DNA of 64,000 bases from Stercorarius parasiticus (lineage: Eukaryota; Chordata; Aves; Charadriiformes; Stercorariidae). The DNA lies in NCBI GenBank assembly GCA_013396915.1, contig VWZL01002056.1, forward strand, positions 375,292 through 439,291, read 5' to 3'. Position numbers and translations under genes: made by a program. The notes beneath the pieces are model-generated. The model was not told the DNA's origin. It searched no databases and saw only the letters and a list, made by a program, of their open reading frames with translations. Each line of letters opens with the position of its first letter. The stretch's first letter is position 1. Below, in pieces: positions 35,991 through 50,200 of the stretch.

Positions 35991-38900
35991 TGGACATATG
36001 AGAAAAATTGTGGAAATCTGTATAATTTTCAAGACCTAGTCCCATGTACCATCCATTAAATAGAGCTATAAAAATCAGTTACAAGCTTTAGAAAACATGG
36101 TTGCCCCAATTACAAACCCCAATAATTTCCAAGAAAACTGGTAATGCAAAAATACATTGGTAACAAAAAAAAGCAAAGGTTAAACAAGATTTGCAGCTTC
36201 ATTATCTATGTGCTTTTATATATATATCTTGGGAAGTTAGGGATTACTTTATGCTTCCAGAAATATAAGTATATATTTGTTAGGGCTTGTCTCTTCATGC
36301 TCCACAGTAACACATGAGGAATTAACTGGAACACACACAATTCCTGAATTTTCACTTAATTAACAAATGCATTCCATAGCCTCACATGATCTGTATTTTC
36401 CATAAATAATAAGCTTAGCTGATTAACTGATAAATGTCTTCATCTGCTTTTAGCATCTGCATGCTGTGAGAACAGGTTTCTTTGGCATTCCATACCTCTC
36501 TCAAAGTGACAGTGTTTCTACGGCAACGTTCACATTTATTAAGGCTGGATATAGTATCACTGCTGAACTTGTGCGCCTGAAGTGTAAGTGAGAACAGGCG
36601 TAGGAAAAAAAACACCTGTTCTTACTTATGGAGCAGCCATACAAACCCTGGAATAATTATATCTCTTGTTAAAGATGCATTAACATAGCGTTACATGCTT
36701 TAAAATACAAGCACCGAAGTATTGACAGGTCAAACACCTTAAGGTTTTAATAGCTTATTTTCTTGCACCTTTATAAAAGAAAGTTTAATATGGCATTAAA
36801 AAAAAAAAATCTCACATAGGAATCCAAGGCAATTCCTGCTAATTTGAGAAAAGGTTTCCATGATGAAAACATTTATATTATATAAGTAAACTACAAGAAA
36901 CAAACAGGGTTTTTTAATCACCTTGTTGGTCTCTACACATTAGAAAGTTAGGAGACATAACCACATGTATCATGGGACAGTGCAGTATGGCACGGGGAGC
37001 CAGCTACCACACATTGGGTGAAATCGCTCTTCCGAGACAACCGCTACCAAGTCTATGTCAGATGAACCAGAAAAGCAGAATGCTCCTACCACAGGGTTTT
37101 TACTGGCAGGTAGGTGCTATCTGAGCAGGTAAACACCTGTCTGAATGCAACCTAGTAAACCAGGGAAGAGTGGATTTACAGAAACAGGGGTTTTAGGAGC
37201 GGGTGCAGACAGTGAACAAGTAGAGATGAAGGGTGAGCTACAGGATCCTTGAGGATGACCACATTTCAAAGAACCATAGCTACTGTAGAATAAGAATTCA
37301 CTCTTTCTCCTTAGGAAAATAATACATGTCAATATGCATCCAATTGTAAGGAGCCAGTGAACGCCATCACTTTCTACGTGGTAACAACATCAGCTATGCT
37401 AACCAAATAAACTGGGACACTTGCCTTCCAGGCTGGTATCAAATCTGTGCGTAACACACAGTAAATTAAGTGGAGCATTTCAAATTGCAGTTTTCAGATA
37501 TTAGAATATCATAAACAAGCAGAGACGCTGCTTAAGACCTAATAGATCGAAGCCTGGAGCATAGCTGCCATCTGGTACAAAGAACTGTACACTTGGTCTT
37601 TGTGACAAGATGTCTCATCATGTAGAGTGGCCTCCTACTGACAGGCACAGGAACAGCCTGAAAGATCTCAGAGCATAGGATAATGCTCTGGAGCAGGCAC
37701 GTACTTCTCTGCCAGCAGCCACTGAATGAGGTAGGAATGACATAGATAAGTTAACTGTTGAAGTGAAGCTTGGACACCAACTTGGAGATCAGCTTTGATT
37801 TGGTGTGACCTGTTGCCATTCTGGTGGCATGTGTCCAGGCTCAGTCCCAACTAGGAATGAAGCTGCCACCAGGTCCCAGTCCCAGGTGCACATCACACAG
37901 ACCTAACGGCTGGAGGTCCTCACAGCCACATTGCAAGTGAAGCACCGAGACAGTGCTCTGGTTCACAACTTCAGCGTGTGTCCCACCAGGAGTTCAAGTG
38001 CATACCGCAAGACTACAGCTATAGATGCAAAGCAGATTCACACCTAAAACCATACACTACATTATTAAAACAGATGAATCCAGTGGGTTTTCATTGTGCC
38101 CACAGGTCCCACATTCTTCTGTTTTACAGGTAAAAAAGAGAATACTTTGCAACAAGCTGGGACACCTCCGAAGTGACAATGCTACCCTCCAGAGTCTGAA
38201 GGGGCTTATGCATGCCTGCACCCTTCATTCACTCTTCCCGGCCTCAAAAAAGAATCTACTGCCAAATGCTATATGCTTCTGCATATGAACAACTCTTTCA
38301 CATGTTTCAGCAGGCACAGCTCAAAGAGGAAATTGGCCCCCTAGCACCACCGAATTCAATGGATATTGGAAAGAATGACAGAATCGCATCTGAAAAACCA
38401 TTAAAAGCAGGGATGCCTATGCAACACGTCATGTTAGTTTTGGACAGTACACGAGATCTAGAGTTGTCAGCCACATAAGTATTTAAAATCAAGGAAGGAA
38501 AAAAGTAAAGGTCATGGGCAATCTCATCTAGAGTGAAGTTTCTACACATTAATAAAATATTTACGTATTCTTATATGAAGTATAGCCTAAGGACAACTAA
38601 GTAGAAATAATTATTTATTCTTGCGTCTGAATATGAGTAACAGCAATGTTATTCTAAAAGATCGGACTAAAAACTCATTGCTGAATTTTGAAAGTTAAAT
38701 GATCGTTTCTGTAAAAGAAAATGGTTTCCTACATTTCTAAACACAGGAGTTACATGACATTTCCAAAATTTGGAAGCAATTAAAATTCAAAGCATGATAA
38801 AATTTTTACAATTATTTATGGTACTGTAAGATCTTAGAAAAAGAAGAGACCACATTTTTAATGGAAAGATGCTAGCGTGACCACCTGTTGTAAAAGCCTA

Positions 38901-41900
38901 GACCTTTGATCAGATATTACAGGGAAAACATGAACCATCAAACCTGCAAAACATGAATAACATGCAGGAACAGTGAGACGCACTATTCTGCTCTTGCGTT
39001 GGATAGGCTTAGTTTGTTCTGCTTCCTCCAAATGAAATTCCAGTGAAAGAAAGAGCAAAATAGGGGCTTGCAAACCACATAAACTGCAGATTTTACACCT
39101 ATGTAAAGTAACTGTTTCTGACAACAACCAAATTCATACAACTCAATTATAAAATGTCTGCAATCTATAACTATAATAATTATGCCAATCTTTCAAAACA
39201 AAAGAACTCACATTCTTGCTAGCAGCTCCATTCTATTCTTGGCAACTGTGGATCATTCTGGTGAAATATACTGCACTGATGCAACCAAAAAATGATACAC
39301 AGAGTGTGGAAAAGGTTAAAATTACAAGCTACAGAATACACAAAAAATCAGGAGAAATATCTAGTGAAATAAAATGGATATTTATGGCTTTGCTCAAACA
39401 AAAAAACGTACAGGCAAAGTCACAGTTACAATTTCCTGTATTTCATCTATATCCCTCTCTTAATGAACTCATTATCATGTCTTTCAAACAGGAGATCCTC
39501 CCTAGGCCAGCTGTATACAGCCAAATCTATCTCATCATGCTTTAGAAAAGTAAAATCTCTAGAGAAAAGGCAGTGTTGAAACAGATGTACTGTATTAGTA
39601 ATCTGAGCTGTCAGCATCACCGCACAGTGGTTATACATACCTAGGCAACCTGAAAACATACAAAAAACAACTGAAAGTGACCCCAAGAGTGGGCCAAAAT
39701 TACCCTGTATCGCTTTTATGACAAAACCTGCAGCACATCCTTTACATTCTTCCTCTCAATACTTTTAAAAAAAAAACTCTATCAACATTTATTATCAGTT
39801 GTGAGACAGCACCCCCTGGCGTAGCAACACATGAAAACTTAATAAACTACCTTAACTTGTGACAGGGTGCACCTAACTGATAGGTATTCCTATGCGGATT
39901 ACCCAAGATGTGGATTAACTGGCTGGGTCTCTCCTCAACACTTTCCTCCAGCTGCAGCTCTGTGCCAAAAAGTGCATGATGCAGAGCAAACGCCCCTCAC
40001 ATGAGGCTTCACATTTCTGAGCGCTGTATAAAGGTACCTCTACAGAAACCACTTACAAATCTTTTTAAAGCTCAATATACAAACGAGGTTCCCCTATGGC
40101 CCGATTTATTTTTGTTTTATATTACCTACCTTCGTGTTTTCTTGGGATGACCCCTTCCTCTCCTAGATAACCGAGAGTTGCCTATATCATGCCTGCCATC
40201 GGATAATTGTTCCTGCTTCTTATGCATCATCTAAATAGGACAGAAATATAAATCCTCTTTGGGCCCTGAATAAAGCAACCTGGCCCTGACTGGAAGCAGT
40301 TCTACATTACGAGCAGGGGCACAGGAGAAACCAGCTCCCTGCTACGCCAGCACTGCATCACGCAATGATTTTCAAAAACTTTTAATGGAAAAGCAGCAAG
40401 TTTTCTTGCTCCATTTATACCTACTGGGAATTTATTCCCATTGTTATACAAGCTTCTGAAATCTCAGGTGTGGAATACTACCTTAACCCAAGCATAGTGT
40501 ATGCAATGCATGCTTATTGCTGCTCAGAAAATAGATTAGTAACCTCCTTGTACAAAGCTTTGAACTATACCGCATAGCCACAGCTTTTACTAAGTTTTGC
40601 TGCAATGAAAAAGCTGTAAGTGGATCCTAAAGTAGGACACTCTGTTTAAGATACTCCTTTGTATATGCAAAACAGTTCTCTAGTATCTAGGAAATGTTTT
40701 GCACCCCATTGATGTTGATCAAATGCTTCAACAACAATTACTTAAGAGCTCCCGTTCTCCTTAGAATGGCAGATTTTAAAGCGATCAGTGGTGTATCTGT
40801 GGTTCTCAGCTCTCCTATTTGCTCACAAGTGCTAATCCTCATGGAACCACGATAATCATACATCAACTTTCCTCCTATTCCCTTTCCCTGTAAGTGGTTG
40901 TGGCAGTTGTCACAAGTCTTTTTTTTAAGCCATGACACGGGAACTGACCACATGGACCTGCCCAGGAGTGGCGAAAGACAAGTGAACCACCACTCTCAAA
41001 TGACACCACCTGAGAATCCTGTCTGCGTGCACAGGCAGACACAGCAAATCTCTCTCAGTCATTCTTTAGAAAGAGGTGCTCTGAACTAGAACCAGTCTAT
41101 TATCTGAGCTACTGAGCAAAAGCTTAGCCAAAACACAATAGGATATACATAAAAGGATAAAATTTCATCTCTGAATTATAGACATGAAATACCCATCTAA
41201 CTTTTTTAGTGTTCAGGCTACTGAAAAAATGCACACCACCAATGAAAACTTCTGTACAAGCCCAATTCTGCAGGAGAGCTACCGAAAAGCATGGCAGGTG
41301 GAAAATGAATCCTAAAGTCATGGCAGCTTCTGCTGAACAGGTGTTTTCGTGTCCTTGCATAAAGTTCAGACAGCAAAAGATATCCTAAACAAAGTTAAAT
41401 TATGTGCCCCTCCCAGCTGACTACAAGTCACAAGAAGTATGGACATCTGCACATGCCAGGATGTTTTTCCAATCTCCAAGAAGGACAGCACATTGTGACT
41501 GAAACAGGGCTTGGATAACAGATAATGGAAGTCATCCTCCTCCTCCAAAAACATCTTCTCCTTAGCTGTGGTTCGCAAATCCATCTCACTCACACCAGTC
41601 AGTATACTGGCATATGCAGTTATAACTCAATCTCTGTTGGTGTCCTACTAATGACAACGTCTTTGCGAAGAGATGAAACCATTCACTGGCGTCCTAGGAT
41701 TTTCTTCTCTTGATTTGGCTTAAAGTGATTGGAGAATAAAATGCCCCCCACGCACCCCCAAGCAGCACAGCAATATCCATGGAATTTCACAGGAGAGCAC
41801 ATACCACATACTCCTATGCTTTTTTCTCCCATCATCCCTCCCAAATTATAAAGCACTAAGCAATTAAGATCACAATCTGATTATCTCTGCGATATCCTTG

Positions 41901-43949
41901 TGAATCTGGCATAACTTCACAGATGGCAACACAACTGCTGTCAGATCGTGTAGAGGCATAACTTCATTATCAAGGCAGACCGGCATATCCAGAGCTTCAG
42001 CTCCTCCTGGTATCATGTGATGCAGGAGTTGCAGCTCTCATTAAAAAGGGAAACAATGGCAGAACCAAAAAGGGATTTCAAAACATGCAAAACAAACAGG
42101 TCACTCAGCAAAACCGTGTGCACCACCTCTCCCATTTACTGTATCTAACATTTGCTGGAGTAAAAAAAAAAACTGGACACCCCCCCACTATAGCAGGTAA
42201 AGGTTTTAAAAATCACATCATAATAGTGTCAACAATATCTATTTATCCTCGAAACATACATTACTGTCACCTGTACATTTCACGACCGTATTTGATGCTC
42301 ACAGAAATGCCCAAGGTAATCAGAGCCTTCAGAAGCTACTTCAAGTTTTTTTTTTTCCTTTACTCAGACAAATTCATGGCAACAGCCATGCTTATCCTAA
42401 AACTCTTTCTTTTTTCTTATTGTAGGTAATAAGCGTGAGATGTGCCTATAAGAAAATAGTAAAATAAACACACCATAGCTTTGGAAGTCACATATTTCAA
42501 ATCTAGAATATTTAACAAAATACATAGCCTTAGCGGGCGTACAGACTTGTCTGTACTAGAGGTGTGCACACTGGAGTACAGTAACACAGACTTTGGTACT
42601 GTTAGATACAGCGTGGCTTTGATGACTACGAGCTTAAAAAATAACTACTACCAGCAGACTTCTATTGATTTTATTATTTTTATGCACTAAAAATTCAGAA
42701 TTGTGCAGCTGCATCAGTGCAAAGTTTTAGTTGTTAACAGATCTGCCCCATCTTTACTATAGGCAAGCTACTTTCTTCTAGCACCTAAGCTTAAGGACAG
42801 GATTGGAAAGGAAAGTGAACCTAACAGTTATAAGAACAGACCAAAGCTGGCAAAAAAAGTAGTATTGGGAGGAACAGGTTTATTTATATGAATGTCATAT
42901 TTATATGAGTGTCACTTATTAGCTCAGTTTTTCCATTGTACTTCTAGGGCTATCATTTAGCCAGATAAAATACAGAAGCCTAGAGTCTTTCATTTTAGAA
43001 TTTACATGTGTGCTCCTTCCTGTGCTTATTCAGAGTAGAAAATAAGTACTTTCATCACTGAGGCCTTAAATGTTTTGGGGATCAGCTATTCGGGATACTA
43101 ACTCAGTTCTCTGCTGTCCTATTCCAGCAGGGCACAGCTGTTCAACTTCAGCAGCAGGACTTGCTGCCAACTGGAAGAGTACTGTCGGCTCTGGGGAACT
43201 CTTCTGTAGAATTAATTGCTTACAACAACTTAACAAATTCAGAATTAATACTTAACAGATTCAGCAAAAAGTATTTTCAATCTAATGGTTTTATGTTTTA
43301 AACTACTGCTAGTTTGCATAACATTTAGTAGCCAAATGGCGTTAGCTCGCTTCCACATCCTGACCTGACCGTCACTCACAACTCCTCCTTTGCCGTAATT
43401 CCTCAGCTTGGTTCAATTCACTGCAAGATCATAATCAGTCTGAATCCTTCCTTCCCGAGTTTACACACATGGCTAATGGCTGCATTCACTGAAACCACTG
43501 CTTACGTTGCTAAAGCTTTAATATTGAACTTGGCTGTCTTTTCTGCATTAACTAAAAAATAAGAACACCACCAGCAATGTTATGCTACTGATGATAACGC
43601 TGTTAGGAAAGCATTTCCAGAACAAAGTCTAAGGTTCTACTACTTGCTGGGAAGAGCTGAATTTTGACAATCTCTTTTCTGATATTACAAGTTTGTCTGT
43701 GCCAAGTGATTACATTACTAAACCAACCACCTAGAACACCGAGAGCCTTTGATTTAGTTGTCAAATATCTATATTCTCCTAGGTATACCAGAGTATTTCA
43801 AGAGTCATGATCACACATTCACACAATTCAGGCCTAGTCATTATTGTAAATGCTTAGGCTATTACACACTTTCTGAGAGTATCAAAATAACCCTGCCAGA
43901 TATTCAATACTGATCAAACAATACAGAGTTTATAATTTACAGACAAAAC
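35991..43949. other. Intergenic DNA between the CR1 pair and the COPB1 3' end
   Basis: AT-rich. It holds a TATATA stretch (about 36217-36227) and small A runs. No exon of a neighbouring gene, RNA gene or recognisable mobile element was found. Confidence 0.5.
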
Positions 43950-44277
43950 AGTACTGGCATAATTTGTTTATTGTACTATGAGCATCGGTATATATTAGAG
44001 ACAAAGGAAACGTGACTTCCAGGACAAAAAAAAAAAAAACCTGGAGATTTAAAATTTTGCTCAGCATCAATCATGGAGAACCTATAAATTATCTGCTGGA
44101 ATGCTTTCAGCTCAAAAGCCTGGCTTCTACAATTACAGAACACTGAAGAATATAAGATGTTCTGGATCCCGAAAGCCACATACCTACAGTTAAATTGTAA
44201 AAGGCATTAGGTAAAATTTATAAACTTGTTTTCTTCTGAGACAGATTGATCTTATCTCCAAGACTCAGGGCCATTCC
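43950..44277 (-). CDS. COPB1: COPB1 last exon: residues 935-953, stop and 3' UTR
   Basis: The coding part is 44218-44277 ([16 protein letters not shown] to the stop TAA). The acceptor is CTTCCTTACAG. About 270 nt of 3' UTR follow. The lower end is an estimate, about 20 nt past the AATAAA at 43967-43972. Confidence 0.9.
43967..43972 (-). terminator. COPB1: COPB1 polyadenylation signal
   Basis: The plus strand reads TTTATT, so the minus strand reads AATAAA, about 245 nt past the stop codon. A U/GU-rich stretch (TGTTTTGTCTGT in sense) follows about 20 nt further on, as expected for a cleavage site near 43950. No transcript evidence is available. Confidence 0.7.
44018..44045. repeat. Inverted repeat around an A14 run in the COPB1 3' UTR
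   Basis: TCCAGG (44018-44023) and CCTGGA (44040-44045) flank AC plus fourteen A. In the COPB1 transcript this would be a 6-bp stem with a U-rich loop. It may be no more than a chance palindrome beside a homopolymer. Confidence 0.5.
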
Positions 44278-47200
44278 CTGTAAGGAAGAGAAAGAAGACA
44301 TTCATGAGACACAGATGCTTCAAAATAACTTTATATTAAAATGGAAGTTCTATATACAGAAATCTATGAAGTTAGTGGCATGGAAATTAAAGTATTCCTA
44401 ACTGTTCACGTATTTATATACATTATAGTGCACACCTTCTTAACACTAGGTGAAGGCTAGATCCACATATGTTATTGAAATAATGAAATTTGAATGTGAT
44501 CTACCAACTGCTAAATCGTTTATCAATACAAAACGCAGAAAAAAAGAAAAAATGTAAGCCTTTTGACCTTCACACCAGTTGAAAGCATGCTGCCACTGAA
44601 GAAATAACAGCTGTCACTCCAGTTACTGAAATTCAGCTGTTGAAAGTCTCAGTGCTGATACTAGCAGTCAGTGCACTAAAACTATAGAAAATAATTTCAT
44701 CACAGAACCATATTAATATTGTGTAGAAACTGAAGAAATCATAAGACTTCCTCATTACATGAATTTGAAATATACAATTCAGTAGGAAACAGATCATGAA
44801 ACCTTGGGGAGCATTTGCTCTTTATTTAAAAGCAAATCAAGTACATTATCTTATTTGCAGCGCTATGCATAAAATAAGTAAATCTTGGCCCAAAGGCCTA
44901 TTTTATGATAACGCACTGGGAGCGAAAGTGTACAATATGGTTTTAGGGTAAGACTTCCCCCCGNAAAACTAAGGCTGAAGTTTCTATATTATTCTTCCCT
45001 AAAAATGTTCCAATTTACCAAATACTAGAAGCTATCGTCCAAAAATTTGCAAGTTTTGTTAGGGTGCTCAGTACGTTTTCTTAAAAATGATAAGGAGAAA
45101 CAGTGCCTTACCTGACTCTTGGCACGGATTCGTATGTGACCAGTGACAGGCGCCTCTGGTCCAAGATGAATTGGCTTTTCAATGCTGACATTTGCAAGTG
45201 CATCTTCTCCAAATATGGAACGCGCATAAAGGTTGGCTGCCATAAAGCCACAATAACCAGAAAGTGCCTACAAAAAGCCCATTTGAACTCTTTAGAAAAG
45301 GCCAAAATACTTAAAATACATTTTAATTCATCCTACATATAGCTAGGCAAATATCAGTATTTAACATTTAAACTTCTTCCTTTGCACACAACATTTTTTA
45401 AAATGTGAGAATCGTGCGAGAGGGAACAGTGGTGGCCTATTTCTAAAATTAATATTGAAAGATATCTTATCTACAATATTCACCAAAACAAGGTAGGATG
45501 GGATTTTTTGATCTGATTTAATGAACAGCAAAATGGTAAAGAAGCTAAATAGTAGCAATAGCCACTATACCTATTTTGGCTACTACACATATGTCAGCTA
45601 ATAACTATTATATATTTTATCTTAAAAGCAAATAGCTATTATCTCTATATATTTTGCATTAAAACAAAAAAGGCTAAATTGGCAAAAGAAAAGTAAATTT
45701 TGACAGAGAAGGACGGAACTTGGAGCTAACAAAAAAACCCACACCTGTATAGAAACAGATGGTTCCACCAAATCTATATTACAGCTTAGCTACTACAAAT
45801 TAAAAGAGATATTCTGATTTTCTAGGTGGGCGAGAAATACCTGAAGTGATTAAGCAACACAGAATTTTGATAACATTAACTTGCTTTTACTCATTTCAGA
45901 GCACTCATTTAAAAACTTTTAAGTATATGTACTATTTCATATTGTAAACAAATGTCTTTAATAATATTTATAACAAACGCATAACAAATTAAGCAAAGCA
46001 CACAAACTAAAAAGGGTGTCAAAGTCTTCAAGCAAATAACTCACCTTCTCTGGAGTCAGGCATTTCATATTGGTTGACTTCAGTATGTGCTGTAAGTATT
46101 CATTTAGATCAACAATGTTGGTATTCACCGTAACCTTCAAGAAGGGGGAAAAAAAGTGGCAATTACTTTACTTGGCATCTCAGGCATTTCTAAGACCATC
46201 TCTTCTTCAGGACTCTATAAAGAAGATTACCACTACATTTCTCCTTGAGAAACACCACATTCAGTAAGCTAGCTCCAAATCACAGTATGTGGTGGCATAG
46301 TATGAAGTCTTCACCTCCTGCCATCCCCTTGTTAAAGGGGGGGAATTCCATGCTATTTCTAAAACGTGCTAGGGGAATATGATACTTTGCTGAATACATA
46401 GACTTCCTACAGCAACTAGTATACTTCTTGTCTGAATATAGCTTACACATTGCCAGCACAAGAAAAAATGGTATCTAGTCCAAAAGCTTGCTTCTAACCA
46501 GTGATAAAAGTTGCTTTCACATTTCCCCCTTCTAGCAACAAAGCTCTCTGAGTTGCCTTGGCTTCCTCATAATAAGTATTGTAGGTCTTGTTTAAATTGC
46601 TTTTTAATACATCCTTTAGGAGTAGTTTACAAATCGCTAAGGCTTCACATATTAAGGATCAAACTTTATTGTTTACAAGTTCCCTTTGAGGGAACTTAAA
46701 TCCACTCTCAAGTGAATACGCATACATACATGTAGCGAACAAGGCTACAGTTCATGTGAAAGATCTCCCGTTCTGTTTTAATGTTTCTGCTCTATTCTTA
46801 AATTACCTTGCTCTGTTGCATTAGATTATCTCCCTTAAACTCTTTTTTAACAGGTATGTAACCAACAGTTTGGGCACCCTCTAATATTAAGTGTACCTAT
46901 CACTATGTTGGTCTTATGTAGCATCCATAACCATTCTGTGTGCTACAGCTGCATTGCAAGGTAGTAGAGTGAAAGATGTCCCTGCCCATGACAGGGAGGC
47001 TGGACTAAATGATCTTTAAAACATCCCTTACAAACCAAAACATTCTATTGTTGGGGGGAGGGGGGGGAACCACCCCAAAAAAACCCTGACAACATAATTC
47101 AGAACCAGAGAGGCTAAGCAGTATGACCAACGCTGCAGTCTCAGCATAAATTTATACTTGTTGCTATCTCACCTTTAAGCAAAAATACACAGCAATCACC

Positions 47201-50200
47201 AAGCAATTTGGACACTTTCTGTACAGGAAGTAAGGCTCAATGCACGTACCTCTTTTGTACGAAAAAAAAATAGTTATTTCATCACTAAGCTTGGGAAACA
47301 GGTAAGATAACAATAACAGAATGAGTTACTTGAGGCCAACATCCAACACGGATGTTGAATGAGGTTTATATCACAACATTGATGTAATGAGCTGATGTTG
47401 AAACAAGAAACAGCATTACACCTCACCAACAAAAACTCCAAATAACATACAAAAAATAAAACTAACTTTGTTTTCCCACTCAAATTCCGCCCACATCTGT
47501 CTAAACTCCGCATCCGTACAAGAAGCAGGCTGGATGTAATCCATGATGTCAATGTGAATATCACTGAGAACCACACAGTTTCTGTCGCTGGCTGCTCCAG
47601 AGACATCATACACTGCAATAAAACACACAAACCACCTTAATGGTTAAAAAAAAAAGTGAATTTGCACTAAATAAGGGTGCTCAGTTACCACCTGCCAGTT
47701 AACAACAGTCAACACTTGCTCAATGTCATTGCTTACCTCTGTCCTATTCAAGTGTCTCACCCAGTTGCCACAGAACTTGTATAAGTATACTGTTAAGTAT
47801 ATTGGTGTTTCAGGCCAGGCTGCCCAGCTCGTTGCAAATTCAGAGACTTGGGCTCAAGTATCATGCTGACAATCATTCTAAAGGTACCATGTTCTACTAT
47901 AATTCTAAGTAAAAGCAATATAATTTTTTTTTAAATCATCACAAAAATACTCATACATCGTAGACCATTTAATTTCCTCTTCCAGTATTGAAGTGTTTTA
48001 ATTATTTTGAGCCCATTAAGCAGTTAAGAAATGGTACACATTAATGTTAATTTTGCACACTGAATTGTTTACTTACCAATATTACCAAAAATTATTCCGT
48101 TTTCTGTTGAAGCGACTTTGACATTAGCTTTAATGTTTGCAAAGTCATGTGGAGCAAGTGTCAGAGGAGATGGTTTTTCCACAAGTTTCAAGTCACCTGT
48201 GTAAAGAAATTCGGAGATGGGGATCAGGGAACATTAACAATACACAATGAGTTTAGCTTTTGGAACAATTTTTTCTTCTTTTCTTGTTATTCAATTCTAA
48301 TGTCTACAGAGTTGCACTAAAAAACACCACAAAGGGATTTGTTGATTTGGATTTTTTTATTTTTTTTTTCCACAGTTTTCTACCTCCAAGACAAAATAAT
48401 TTAAATGGGCTTTGGATGGAGTCTTGTATTAAATTTTTAACAATCAGGAAATGGTTAATTCTACCTTGTGTTTTAATCACTGACAACATCATAATACCTA
48501 ATCCTACAGTCAAGTTTCTCAGTGTATGTAATACTGGACGTTGAACTTCGATTCTAAGCTATTTATAAACAGGTCAAAGTATCACCTTGAATATAATTGC
48601 TCACAGGAAACAGTAAGGAAATTGGTTACTGTTCTTGGATTATCTGTTACGGTCCCCCCCCCAAAACCAGTTAATGAAGTCCCAGTACTGTTCGAGCAAG
48701 TCTCTGGTACAGCTGTTGGTACAGGGATGGTTTCACCTGAGTAAATGCAGTATTTAAGTACTTCAGGCTGAGTGCAAGAACCACCTAGGGCAGATGGCTT
48801 TCCATTGCCTGACATCTGCTCCATGCCAATTTGGATTTTATCCTCGTACTCTATGGTAACAGAACAACGGGGAATAAGTATATCAAAAAAACTGTCCGTA
48901 ATGCAGGAAAAGGGGAGAAGGGGAAATGGAATGCTATTTTTCTGGTGAAAAAAGCATGAAAAAGTTCAAAATCTGACTACGATTTACATCATCAGATAGT
49001 ATTATCAGTGCCAGTAGATGTAAGTCTTCCACCTTTTGAAATAAAAAAATATTTTTTAAGGCATTCAAAAACATCCTTTCAAAATGACAGCTAGCTGGCA
49101 TAAATTTGTAAGTATTTAGAAGCGTTTCTGAAACTCCTTACAAGTAGGCGCCAATGCCCAGCACCTCACTGCTGCTCAACAGTCGCTTTGTTCCCACCAG
49201 CACTCCTTACCTAGCGTGGCTAGTTCTAGTGTGCAGTTCTGCAGAGTGTCACTGGTCTGGTTAACCACAAGCACATCCAGCACAATGTCATACTGATTGA
49301 CATGGACATACGCTTCTGCATAGACAGGGTCTGAGAAACCTGTCAGTTGAGTAACCTGTGGAAGAAAAAAGTCATCAATTTATAGCTAAACACACAGTAA
49401 CTATCCATATTATTCATACTACTAAGTTTTACTGCATCCTTCCTTCACATGTCTTTTTGCGTACACACTGCTATTATACAACCTTTCCAGATGAAATATA
49501 TTCTGAACGGAATTTACATAAGTTCCTGAAATATGGATTGTAGCGCCATTTATTCTTAAAATGATCAGTAGGACAAAGAAATGCTGACTTAAAATGAAAA
49601 GGTAACTTTAAACAGTAAAAAGAATTCATCCAGACTTTTAAAGAATAAAAAGCCTGGTTTTTTAACCATAACTAATGATTGAATCAAGAGACTTCTTCTC
49701 TTTGAACCTTCTCTGCAGGTCCTAGTAACGAGCAGCAAAAAAAGGTATACAGAGCGAAACAAGGATGCACTGCATTGGGCAACAGGATACAGCAGCCAAA
49801 GAAAGAAAGGGTTCTTAATCACTTGCGACACCCCTGCTCTCTTCCCTGTGAAGTTTACTGGGCCCTTCAGACCAGTGAGCAATCTTAATCTCTTCTCCAC
49901 ATCCCACCAGGTGAGCACTTTCCAAGTCTCTTTCTTATTCTTCCCCTCTCACATGAAGAAGGTAACAACTTCAAGCACAAGGGCTTTTCTCTTTCTCCTG
50001 ATCCGAACCAGGAAATATGTGAGCCTTTCCAATCAACCAGCATAGCGTGGTTCATCAGTTCCAGCCTGCGATTCCCAAAGCTGATCCTGTGCATAAGCAG
50101 CACAAAGCATACATAATTAAACCACTGACTTTCACATTACCTTATTAAGTTTGGATGCAAGAGGATCAGCAGCCTCTTTCCTCTGTGTGTTTCCCATTGC

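Noticed and set aside
47051..47070. G-rich run, considered as a G-quadruplex regulatory element
   Set aside because: It directly follows the CR1 tail and is better explained as tail-associated low complexity.
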